Positions 30,701 through 42,700 of a DNA stretch of 64,000 nt are shown here, piece after piece. Under the pieces are notes generated by a model, which was given only the letters and a program-made list of their open reading frames with translations, made no database searches and had not been told where the DNA came from. The stretch is from Rhipicephalus microplus. Lineage: Eukaryota; Arthropoda; Arachnida; Ixodida; Ixodidae. The stretch is from assembly GCF_043290135.1 (NCBI RefSeq), contig NC_134704.1, positions 13,522,001 through 13,586,000 on the forward strand, read 5' to 3'. The translations under genes and the position numbers were made by a program. Positions within the stretch are counted from its first letter, which is position 1. Every line of letters starts with the position of its first letter.

Positions 30701-33700
30701 TTTCCATAAGGAACAAGATTCTACCAGAGGATGTTCGAGCGCTCTTCGGAGGGTGTACCCCTTCAGATGGGCACAGAACGAGGATCATGAAAATTCAGCG
30801 CTCAGAATGGCTTCGACAGGTACGCATTTTCAGAGCCTACCTACGGGCGCAGATGCATCGAACTTACGAGCCATATGCAGCGGAGATTCACTTTCGAAAG
30901 CATCTACGTCTGGCAGACCAAATGATAGAATTCCACTGGAAGCTTCAAATACGACTGTTACGTGATTTGGTGGACAAAGTGCGCGTGAGTGCAACCTCCA
31001 ACGTGCATGTGGCAGAAGGCATCTGCCTACCGGACTTTGTACTAGAAGTATTGGGACTTGGGCCAAAGTTTGCCGTGCAACCTCAAAAGAACAAGCCGGA
31101 ACTCGTATCAATTGTACGTCAAGTGTCGAAGCGGGTTCCCGAGGATCAAGCCACCAGAATCATCAACGAAGGTGTGGACGCTTTAAAATTGTGTAGGCCT
31201 CCATGCCGCAGTTTGCCTCTCAAACGCGTGGAAACTTACTTGACACAGCATGCTCTAAGTGTACTTCCAGTCGATAAAGAAGGAGGGTTTGCGGTTTTCT
31301 CGCATGATGAATTTAAAGAAAAGGCTAAAAGTGCTATTACGGCAGTTTTCAGCGAAAAGAAAGGTATTTCGATTGAAAAAGTGAGGGGAAAAGCAATAGA
31401 ACTTTGTAAGAGGATGAATCTAGAAGGTGTGGTTAGCGGTATCAGAAAGAGTAAAAATGACAGTCTGGATGTGTTCTTTAGTGCTAAAACGCATAAGGAA
31501 GGAGTACCGTTCAGAGTGATAGTGTCGGAGAAGGACACGTGGCAAAAAGCTGTAGCTGTGTATCTGCAAAGAACATTAAACTTGCTTGACATAAATGACC
31601 CCTTCCTGACAAAAAATTCGGAACAGGTGATAAGTTTCGTCAGGGAACGAAAAAACATAGGGTTAAAAGCGTTTTCGGCTGACATAAAAGATCTGTACTA
31701 TTCTCTGCCACAATCAGCAGTATTGACAAGTGTTGGCGAATGCATCGATGAGTACGGTGCCGTTAGATTTAGCTCACAAGCAGGTACGTCCGTCGACAAT
31801 TTCTTAGAATTACTGAGGTTTTACTTGTCGTCAACGTTTATTGAAAACAATGGTAACCTGTATCTGCAAAAACAAGGAGTATGCATTGGCTCGTGCTTAG
31901 CACCAGTTTTAAGTAACTTGTTTTTGGCTGAAATGGACAGGAGGCTATCAGGACGCCTAAATGAATACAATGTTGTGCACGTATTTAGGTACGTCGATGA
32001 CTTTTTAGTGTTTATCAATGACAGAACTGCAGATTTTACTACTCAATGTAGTAGCGTGTGTAGCGTTTTTCGTGAGAGTCTTAACCCACTTGAAGTGACT
32101 TTTGAAATGCCATGTGACGGAAGGCTCAGATTTCTTGACATTAACTTTCAATTCTCAGATGAAAAGACATGCTGGTGTTATGAGCCCAGAGCAAGTAAGC
32201 CTTTACTACAGTTTCACTCAGCGCATACTAAACTGGTAAAACGAGGCATTGCGAAGATGTGCTTGAGTGAGGCACTAAAGAAGTCCTGCCGGTGCCTCAT
32301 GAATGAAAGCTTCAGACAACAGGTCTCGAGGCTAAGCAATGCCGGGTACCCCAAGAGCCTCGTTGTGTCCGTTGCAGAAGGATTGCACAGAAAAGTGCTG
32401 GAGAAAAGATGTGAAGCGATGGATAGGGCGAGCTCAAGAAAGGAAAATTTTGCCGTAATTCCATACATGCATAAGGTTTCTCACAGGATAAAAAAGATTG
32501 CGGAAAAATGTGGCACTAACGTAGTTTTCTCGGCACCCAATAAGTTGGTGAGTCTTTGCAGAAGCACAAGACCAGACAAGGGAAAATCAAATGTATGCCA
32601 AAAGAAACATAGAAACCTATTTGTTGAGTGCATCATGTGTGTTGTATACCTCATTCCACTTACTTGTGGAAAGTGTTATATCGGTCAGACCAGTAGATGC
32701 ATAAACGATCGCTTGCGCGAGCACAATAACAAAGTAAATAGTGTTGTTCCTGATGGTTTTCTTTCCCTTCATTGCCAGAGATGTAATTGCACACCGAAAT
32801 TCAAGGAAACGGTTATAATCAACAGAAGTAGGCACGAGATGACGCGATTGGTATTGGAGGCCGGCAAAATTGCAGCGCTAGGTGACACGTGTGTGAGCAG
32901 CCCATCAGTGGTGTTGACAGATAAGGAACTTGATTACATGTATTCGCGATAGGGTTGTGGTAGCGCACGGGATAAAAGGAAGAAAGAAAAAGCAGAAAAA
33001 GTTTGAAAAATATAAAATTGTAAAGTATTGGAACATGCGCGTTGGTTATATTTGATGGTTTTTAGAGCTACGCACGTGCGACGTTGGCGTGGTGGATCGC
33101 ATACACCACGGGGATCTGCGTGTAATAAACTGTTGTTGAAAGTTAGCGCTGTGTTGTGTCTATGTGCCTTCTCTTGTCCGTGTCCGTTGTCTGCGCTACC
33201 ATCTATCATCATGCAACCATACCAACAAGCCCAAATCGCCACCCTCATTGACTTCATTTCTCGTTCAACGGGCTCTTTCGTTCATGTACTGCGAGATCCT
33301 TCGGGTGTTGTAGCCCTCATCGTCAACGCCGTGTGCAAGGCAAGAACGCTCAGCTTTTCCATAAGGAACAAGATTCTACCAGAGGATGTTCGAGCGCTCT
33401 TCGGAGGGTGTACCCCTTCAGATGGGCACAGAACGAGGATCATGAAAATTCAGCGCTCAGAATGGCTTCGACAGGTACGCATTTTCAGAGCCTACCTACG
33501 GGCGCAGATGCATCGAACTTACGAGCCATATGCAGCGGAGATTCACTTTCGAAAGCATCTACGTCTGGCAGACCAAATGATAGAATTCCACTGGAAGCTT
33601 CAAATACGACTGTTACGTGATTTGGTGGACAAAGTGCGCGTGAGTGCAACCTCCAACGTGCATGTGGCAGAAGGCATCTGCCTACCGGACTTTGTACTAG

Positions 33701-36700
33701 AAGTATTGGGACTTGGGCCAAAGTTTGCCGTGCAACCTCAAAAGAACAAGCCGGAACTCGTATCAATTGTACGTCAAGTGTCGAAGCGGGTTCCCGAGGA
33801 TCAAGCCACCAGAATCATCAACGAAGGTGTGGACGCTTTAAAATTGTGTAGGCCTCCATGCCGCAGTTTGCCTCTCAAACGCGTGGAAACTTACTTGACA
33901 CAGCATGCTCTAAGTGTACTTCCAGTCGATAAAGAAGGAGGGTTTGCGGTTTTCTCGCATGATGAATTTAAAGAAAAGGCTAAAAGTGCTATTACGGCAG
34001 TTTTCAGCGAAAAGAAAGGTATTTCGATTGAAAAAGTGAGGGGAAAAGCAATAGAACTTTGTAAGAGGATGAATCTAGAAGGTGTGGTTAGCGGTATCAG
34101 AAAGAGTAAAAATGACAGTCTGGATGTGTTCTTTAGTGCTAAAACGCATAAGGAAGGAGTACCGTTCAGAGTGATAGTGTCGGAGAAGGACACGTGGCAA
34201 AAAGCTGTAGCTGTGTATCTGCAAAGAACATTAAACTTGCTTGACATAAATGACCCCTTCCTGACAAAAAATTCGGAACAGGTGATAAGTTTCGTCAGGG
34301 AACGAAAAAACATAGGGTTAAAAGCGTTTTCGGCTGACATAAAAGATCTGTACTATTCTCTGCCACAATCAGCAGTATTGACAAGTGTTGGCGAATGCAT
34401 CGATGAGTACGGTGCCGTTAGATTTAGCTCACAAGCAGGTACGTCCGTCGACAATTTCTTAGAATTACTGAGGTTTTACTTGTCGTCAACGTTTATTGAA
34501 AACAATGGTAACCTGTATCTGCAAAAACAAGGAGTATGCATTGGCTCGTGCTTAGCACCAGTTTTAAGTAACTTGTTTTTGGCTGAAATGGACAGGAGGC
34601 TATCAGGACGCCTAAATGAATACAATGTTGTGCACGTATTTAGGTACGTCGATGACTTTTTAGTGTTTATCAATGACAGAACTGCAGATTTTACTACTCA
34701 ATGTAGTAGCGTGTGTAGCGTTTTTCGTGAGAGTCTTAACCCACTTGAAGTGACTTTTGAAATGCCATGTGACGGAAGGCTCAGATTTCTTGACATTAAC
34801 TTTCAATTCTCAGATGAAAAGACATGCTGGTGTTATGAGCCCAGAGCAAGTAAGCCTTTACTACAGTTTCACTCAGCGCATACTAAACTGGTAAAACGAG
34901 GCATTGCGAAGATGTGCTTGAGTGAGGCACTAAAGAAGTCCTGCCGGTGCCTCATGAATGAAAGCTTCAGACAACAGGTCTCGAGGCTAAGCAATGCCGG
35001 GTACCCCAAGAGCCTCGTTGTGTCCGTTGCAGAAGGATTGCACAGAAAAGTGCTGGAGAAAAGATGTGAAGCGATGGATAGGGCGAGCTCAAGAAAGGAA
35101 AATTTTGCCGTAATTCCATACATGCATAAGGTTTCTCACAGGATAAAAAAGATTGCGGAAAAATGTGGCACTAACGTAGTTTTCTCGGCACCCAATAAGT
35201 TGGTGAGTCTTTGCAGAAGCACAAGACCAGACAAGGGAAAATCAAATGTATGCCAAAAGAAACATAGAAACCTATTTGTTGAGTGCATCATGTGTGTTGT
35301 ATACCTCATTCCACTTACTTGTGGAAAGTGTTATATCGGTCAGACCAGTAGATGCATAAACGATCGCTTGCGCGAGCACAATAACAAAGTAAATAGTGTT
35401 GTTCCTGTTACGTCTGTACAGCCGCTTGTGACTGTAGACGATTTATTAAAGGACAGGAAACGTGAACAAGTTCAAAAGCGTAGCCCAGGCGTTGGAGTCA
35501 CTCCTGGCCAGCGTTCGACGCCAGGCCCGCGCTCGTGCCACCGCGCCAGTGCCGCCGCGCGCACTTCGTTAATGTCGTCTTCTAAGGCGACATGTCACTC
35601 TTCCTCCCTTAGACGAAGTCTCCATAGCGGTCTGGAGGTCGCCTAACCTCTGGTGGTCGCAGTTGCCGAGTGGCCACTGCCTGTGACGTCGACGGTTGCG
35701 AGGGAGTGTGATCTTGCATCTCGGGCGAGTCAGGCGGTTGAGCAGCTGAGCTCGATGGTGTCTCTTCTGGCGTTGCGTCCAAGAGATCGTCAGCTGCGCT
35801 CCAATCTGTCCGCGATTGGGTTGTTTGTCTGGTCTGACTCGTTTTCCTCATGTGATTGAGGTGACGCCGAACCTTTCCTTGGTCGCTTTTTACAAGCCAG
35901 GATCGTGGTCCGACGCGGCGCAGTATTTCGCCTTCAATCCAATCTGGCTTTTTCAAAAACTGCCGGATAAGCACTCTATCCCCTATAGCGAAGCGGCGTG
36001 ATTTTTGCAATGCCTCCTGGCTCTCAGGACTTCGCTTATTCGTCTCCCGCTTAAGAAGATCGAGAGGGCAGAGCAATTCTCGTCCGAACATCGCTCTCGC
36101 CGGTGTCATACCTGTGGTAGTGTGTATTGTCGTGTGCTGCCGATACAGAAATCTTGCAAGTCGGCACTGTATGGACTTGTCTGCATCTTTCAACAGCGCT
36201 CTTTTCAGCTCCGCCACATAGCGTTCTGCCTGGCCGTTTGTTGCCGGATGATATGCTGGTGAGGTTGCAGCCTGTATGCCGTTCGACGCATAGAACTGCT
36301 TGATCTCGTTGGAGATGAATGCTTTTCCGTTGTCGGAGATGACCTTTCGGGGAATGCCGAACGTTGCAAAGAGGCTTCGGAGCACGTCGATTACAGCCGC
36401 GGATGTTGCTTGTGTCACGTGCCGGACTTCCACCCACTTTGTGTATGCGTCCACAACAACCAAGTAGGTGCGTCCGAGTAGTGGCCCCGCGAAGTCAACG
36501 TGCACCGTGTTCCATGCTGTCTGGGGACGGTCCCACGTAGGAATAGGAGCTTTGGGTGGGCTCTTTTGCGTTGCTTGGCATTCACGGCACTGTCGCACCG
36601 TTTCCTCGATCACCTTGTCCATTCCGGGCCACCATACGTAGCTCCTTGCGCACTTCTTCATGGCTACCATGCCTCTGTGACCAGCATGCAGAAGTGCCAG

Positions 36701-39700
36701 AACACGGGCTCGTGCTGAGCTCGGTATGATCACTCGGGATCCAAGTGTGATGCACTCGCGATGTAGTGCTAGTGCGGTCGCTCGTCGTCGGTAAGGAGCA
36801 AACTCATCTCCAGTGAGTTTCTCCACTGTACCATCCTGCACTGCCTTGTACAACCTCTGCATGATGCTGTCTTGTTGTGTCAGGCGTGCTATCTCGGCAG
36901 CAGTCAACGGAGGTCTCGATAAAGCTTCGAACAATAGTACGTCACCTGGAGGCCAGGGTTCATCGAGACGTTCTTGTAATGGCAAACGGCTCAACGCATC
37001 CGCGTTTTGATGGTTCTCGCCACGCCTGTAGATTATGCTGTAGTCATACGCCGATAACTTGATGCACCATCTGGTCATCCGTGGAGAAAGGACTTGAGCC
37101 GTTGGCTTTTGTGGACCCAGTATGCCGAGCAGTGGTTGGTGATCAGTGACGAAAGTCACCTTTCTTCCCGCAATATACTTGTGGAACTTGTGGGCTGCAA
37201 ATACCACAGCAAGGCCTTCTCTGTCCAATTGAGCATAATTGCGTTCTGCCGGCCCTAGCGTCCGAGATGCAAAAGCGATTGGCGCCTCTCTATTCTGGTC
37301 ATCACGTTGAGACAGAACAGCTCCTATGCCATATGGTGAAGCATCACAAGAGACAAGAAGCTCCTTCTGTTCGTCGTAGTGTGCCAGTACGGTCTGACTG
37401 AGCAGCAATGCCTTAAGCTTGTCAAAGGCTTCTTGATGCTTTGTCTCCCATCTCCACGTGGCGTCCTTCTGAAGAAGCTGGTATAGGCAGCTGGCAACTG
37501 TTGCCCTGTTCTTCAAGAATCTGTCGTAGAAAGCCAGCATTCCGAGAAATGATTGAAGCGCTTGTTTGCAGTTTGGTGCTGGAGCGTCCGTTATGGCTCG
37601 AACTTTCTCTTCGTTTGTGTGGACGCCTGTCTCGTCGATTCGGTGTCCCAGAAAGAAAACTTGTCGCACCGCAAAGCAGCACTTGTTTTTTCCGAGGCGC
37701 AGATTGTAGTTTCGTAGCCTCTTCAGCACTTCTTCCAGTCTCTCGGCGTGTTCCGTGGCGTCTTTCCCACTGATGATCACGTCATCTAGGTATGCGCACA
37801 CGCCTGTGATGCCTGACAGCATTGTCTCCATAAAACGTTGAAAAATGGCTGGGGCTGCAGAAATTCCGAAAGGCAATCTCTTGACCCTGTATAGTCCCTT
37901 CAGCGTGTTCAGGGTCAATATCTCTGCTGTCTCTGGCGTCACGTGAAGTTGCTGGTACGCTTGTGCTAAATCCAGGGTGCTGAAGACCTTGCCTCCCCTC
38001 AAGTGGCTGAGCACTTCATCAGTTGAGGGAAGTGGGTAGTCTGCCTTCTTTGATACCTGGTTCACTGTGCAACGGTAGTCGCCGCATATTCGCAACGAGC
38101 CATTTTTCTTTCGAACCAGTACGAGAGGCGTTGCCCAATCCGAATGCTGTGCTGGCTCGATTATGCCTTGACTTTGCAGTCGATCCAATTCTGCTTCTAC
38201 AGCTGACCGGAGCGCGAAAGGAACCGGCCGTGCTTTTAGGAACTTTGGTTTCGCTCCTTCCACGAGGTCTAGTTGTACCGCTGGACCGATGTGTCCTGAT
38301 ATGTCCTCGTCGAATACAGATTGGTACTTGTCGAGAAGCTTCGAAACAAGTTCATCGCCGGATACATCATTGATGCCCGTGATCTGTATACCCAGGTGAG
38401 GAAACCAGTTTCGTCCAAGGAGGTTACAACCTGCTCCCTTGATGACAACAAGTGGTAGTGTCATGGTCTTGTTTCCGCGCGTAACAATCACCGTTGCACA
38501 TCCGAGAACTCGAAGAGACTGTCCTGACCATGTGCGTAGGAGAATGTTGTCGGTCTGAAGCCGTGGTCGATCCTCTGTCCACGTAGCTTTGAACGTGACC
38601 TCACTGATGAGTGTGCAGGCTGCACCCGAGTCGACTTCAAAATCCAAGAACTTGCCATGTACGCGTAGCCGAGTCATGACCTTCTGTGTGCTGGACGCGT
38701 TGGTTACGGTGTTGAGCTCGTAAAGGGCCACGTCTGATGAGTCCTGCTGAGTCGTCACTGGTGCTGAGGCAGCTGTCGAAGTTCCTTGTTGGGGATATTC
38801 GATGCTGTTGCTCGTTTTTGCTTCTTTCCGCTTTTTCAGACAGGCTTTTTCAATGTGTCCTCGTTTCTTGCAGTAGTTGCAGGAGACTGTCTGGAACTTG
38901 CAAGTGTCCGGATTATGTAGCGCGTTACAACGCCAACAGCGTTGTTTCTTCTTTTGGGCAGAGGCACTAGAGTGACCTTGGTTGTCTATCTTGCATGTGC
39001 TTATGCAGGATTCGTGAAACTCTTTAAATTCGGTTTTCACGCGTTTCTGGTCTTCGATGGCGTTTTCAGCTCGCAGTGCAAGGTCGAAAGCTTTCTTGAA
39101 CGTCAAGTCCTTTTCTGCGAAGAGCCGTTGCTGGACCTGCTCGTTCCGAAGACCGCAAACGAAACGATCACGCAGCATGACGTCCATAGGCAGCATTGTC
39201 GGATTCGCTGCCGTGTCTGCGCTTGTCCCGAAATTGCAATCTGCTGCTAGCTTCTTGAGCGCCGTGACGTAATCACTGACCGTTTCGTCGTGCTTTTGGT
39301 CACGTCGCTGGAATCGTGCCCTGCAGAAGACTTCAGACGGTTGTGGATCGAAGTGAGCCTTGAGCATCTTGACTATGTCCTCGTAGCTCACTTGGTTGGG
39401 CTGCTTGGGTTGAACGAGGGCGCAGACGATGTCATAAGTCTGTTCCCCGCACAGCGTTAGCAGATGAGCACGTTTCTTCGATGCGTCTGTAATCTCGTTA
39501 GCCTCGAAGAAGAACTGTAGCCTCCCATACCAGGATCTCCAGGAGCTGGGGCTGCCGCTGAATTCGGGTAGCCGACCGAAGTCGGGCGTCGCCATGTTAT
39601 TTCCTTGACGTCGGTGGAGTGCCGATGAGTCGATCCAGTCTTCCTCGTCGCCAACTGTTACGTCTGTACAGCCGCTTGTGACTGTAGACGATTTATTAAA

Positions 39701-42700
39701 GGACAGGAAACGTGAACAAGTTCAAAAGCGTAGCCCAGGCGTTGGAGTCACTCCTGGCCAGCGTTCGACGCCAGGCCCGCGCTCGTGCCACCGCGCCAGT
39801 GCCGCCGCGCGCACTTCGTTAATGTCGTCTTCTAAGGCGACATGTCAGTTCCTGATGGTTTTCTTTCCCTTCATTGCCAGAGATGTAATTGCACACCGAA
39901 ATTCAAGGAAACGGTTATAATCAACAGAAGTAGGCACGAGATGACGCGATTGGTATTGGAGGCCGGCAAAATTGCAGCGCTAGGTGACACGTGTGTGAGC
40001 AGCCCATCAGTGGTGTTGACAGATAAGGAACTTGATTACATGTATTCGCGATAGGGTTGTGGTAGCGCACGGGATAAAAGGAAGAAAGAAAAAGCAGAAA
40101 AAGTTTGAAAAATATAAAATTGTAAAGTATTGGAACATGCGCGTTGGTTATATTTGATGGTTTTTAGAGCTACGCACGTGCGACGTTGGCGTGGTGGATC
40201 GCATACACCACGGGGATCTGCGTGTAATAAACTGTTGTTGAAAGTTAGCGCTGTGTTGTGTCTATGTGCCTTCTCTTGTCCGTGTCCGTTGTCTGCGCTA
40301 CCATCTATCATCATGCAACCATACCAACAAGCCCAAATCGCCACCCTCATTGACCATAAAGTAATTCATGCCACATTTTCCCTCAAACCACTTTTTCACC
40401 ATTCCCCAGCAAAAATATTCGCCTTTACAATAAAGTTAACTACTCGGCCATAAACGACGAACTGCATGAATTTTATCGGTCCTACGAGTCGACATTTCAC
40501 AATCGCTCTGTGCAACAGAACTGGTCAGATTTTCAGGGCAAGATTAATGTTTTTGGCGGACAAATATATTCCAGTCACCACTATTCCTTCTAATCGTCAT
40601 AAGCCATGGTATACCAAAAACCTTAAAACACTTGAGAACAAAAAGAAGCGGCTCTTTCGTAACGCGAAGTTTAAACTAAATGACCACTCGTGGGACAGAT
40701 ACTATCAAGCTGAACGCGCATACCTCGCAGAAGTTCGTCAACGTAAACATTCCTTTTTTCACACGGACCTTCCCCGCATGATAACCGATAACCCCCATAA
40801 ATTCTGGCAGATCATTAACCCTCAGCCCAACCGCTCTATCCGTACCTATACGGATCAGGGTGATATCCTTTCAGATTCTGAGTGCACTAATACATTCAAC
40901 GCCGCTATTTCATCCGTTTTCACAGCCGAATCAGACGCCCCCTTACCTGAGTGCCCTACCCCTATAATGTCAATAATGCCGGCTATAAATTTCTCAGCCG
41001 AAGGCGTCGCATCACTGATTGAAAAGCTAAAGGTTTCTTTGTCCGCAGGTGTTTATGACGTCACTTCTAAACTTCTAAAAAACACTAAACATATTTCTGC
41101 CGCAGTCTTAACCTTGTTCTCGCAGTCTCTATCATCAGGCACTCTACCGAACGAATGGAAAGTGGGGAAGGTCGTTCCCGTCTACAAGTCAGGTAACAGA
41201 GTTTCACCATTAAATTACCGGCCCATTTCCATAACCAGCATACCATGTAAAATCATGGAACATATCATCTACACTAACATCATGAACTTCCTCGATTCCA
41301 ACAGCTTTTTCCATTCATCACAGCATGGTTTTCGCAAAGGTCTGTCCTGTGAAACACAGCTCGCTCTTTTTATTCATGATCTGCATTCCAACATGAACTC
41401 TAATATACAGGTAGACGCAATATTCCTTGACTACGCTAAAGCCTTCGACAAGGTACCACATCCACGCTTGCTGTTAAAACTTTCCCACTTAGGTTTGCAT
41501 TCAGATGTCATACAATGACTTAAAGAATTTCTTACTAATCGGTCTCAGTGTGTGTGTATCAATAACGTAGCCTCTAACCCCGTCCCTGTATCCTCCGGCG
41601 TCCCCCAAGGTTCCGTGCTGGGTCCCCTATTGTTCCTGATATATATATCAATGATCTGCTATTGGAAGTTACTTGCTCTATTCGTATGTTCGCAGATGAC
41701 TGCGTTATTTACCAGTCAATAAGAAATACCTCCGACCAGGCTGTGTTGCAGAGCAGTTTATCGAAAATCCTGAATTGGTGCGATCGCTGGCTGATGGTCA
41801 TGAATCCCAGTAAATGTAAATTAATGTCTGTCACCCGCTCGCGAAGCCCTTTCCTCTATCCGTACAAAATTGCTAGCACTCCTATTGAATCTGTTAGTAC
41901 CTTCGAATATCTCAGTGTAACTATCTCCAAAGATCTCAATTGGTTTCCGCATGTGTCCAACGTCATCTCATCCAGTAACAAAACCCTAGGCTTTCTCGGG
42001 CGTCATTTACGCAGCTCTCCTCCTCACGTTAAACTCATCGCATACAAATCTTTAATTCGACCAAAACTTGAGTACGCGTCCGCAATCTGGAATCCTCATA
42101 AATCTTATCTCATAGACGCATTAGAAATGGTGCAGAATCGCACCATCAGGTTGATTCACTCATCATATTCCAATAACGTTAGTGTATCCTCATTAAAGGC
42201 GGCAACTGGCCTGCCCACCCTTTCTTGTCGCTGTCGCACTGCCAGCCTATCCCTGTTTCACAAAATGTATTACAGTTCACTCAATCAGCCACCTTACATC
42301 TCACCGCCTGCTCGCATATCCCTTCGTACAGGCCATTGCTCGTCCTCAAACTTGTACTCTCACCTACTCGTCTTCTTTTTTCCCACGCACTATCGTACAC
42401 TGGAATGGCCTTCCCTACGCCATCGTCGCCACCACCAACCCAGATGCTTTCATTGATGCTGTAAAAGTGCACCTCTCATCCTGAATGGTCATGTATCATG
42501 TATCCTTACTGTACACCCACCCCTATTTAATGCCCCCACTCGGGGGCCTTTAAGGAAATAAAGTGAAAGTGAAAGAGGAAGCTGCTCCATACACAGATTT
42601 TGCCTGTTTCAATGGCTGCTTCAAAATGCTGGAGGGCATTCTCACCACTAAATACTGCGTTATTCGTTCAATTATTCGAAGTATTCGAATATTTGCACAA

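Larger units (their letters stand above)
35401..39852 (-). mobile_element. Intact Ty3/Gypsy LTR retrotransposon (4442 bp)
   Basis: The element occupies 35406-39847 and is flanked by the 5-bp duplication GTTCC (35401-35405 and 39848-39852). The 192-bp LTRs are identical over their full length. The coding strand is minus: 5' LTR at 39656-39847, presumed primer site next to it, one gag-pol ORF, a polypurine tract and the 3' LTR at 35406-35597. Identical LTRs and an open ORF point to a very recent insertion. It disrupts Penelope unit 3. Confidence 0.96.
25806..40351 (+). mobile_element. Penelope-like element array inserted in the LINE
   Basis: From left to right the array holds five parts. (1) An inverted partial copy, 25806-27095. 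(2) Three extra bases. (3) A forward partial copy from 27099. (4) Head-to-tail units with a period of 2655 bp (equivalent points 27718, 30373, 33028, and 40130 after allowing for the Gypsy insertion of 4442+5 bp). (5) A final fragment ending at 40351. Each full unit has one RT plus GIY-YIG ORF followed by about 260 bases of A-rich and terminal-repeat sequence. The array is flanked by the 12-bp duplication GACCATAAAGTA. C-terminal GIY-YIG identifies an endonuclease-positive PLE (Penelope/Poseidon/Neptune type), not the group with N-terminal endonuclease. Confidence 0.92.
24275..42575 (+). mobile_element. CR1/L2-like LINE, interrupted and inactive
   Basis: About 3.7 kb of LINE sequence remain, split by the Penelope array (25806-40351). 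ORF1 occupies 24326-25099 and ORF2 25138 to about 42456. The 3' end carries a short GTGAAA-type repeat (about 42563-42575). The 5' border is placed only to within about 15 bases, near a tandem-like GC-rich leader. The orientation is opposite to TMEM135. Stops and frameshifts in both ORFs show it is dead. Assignment to the CR1/L2 group rests on the ORF1 type, APE endonuclease and FADD box. Confidence 0.85.
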
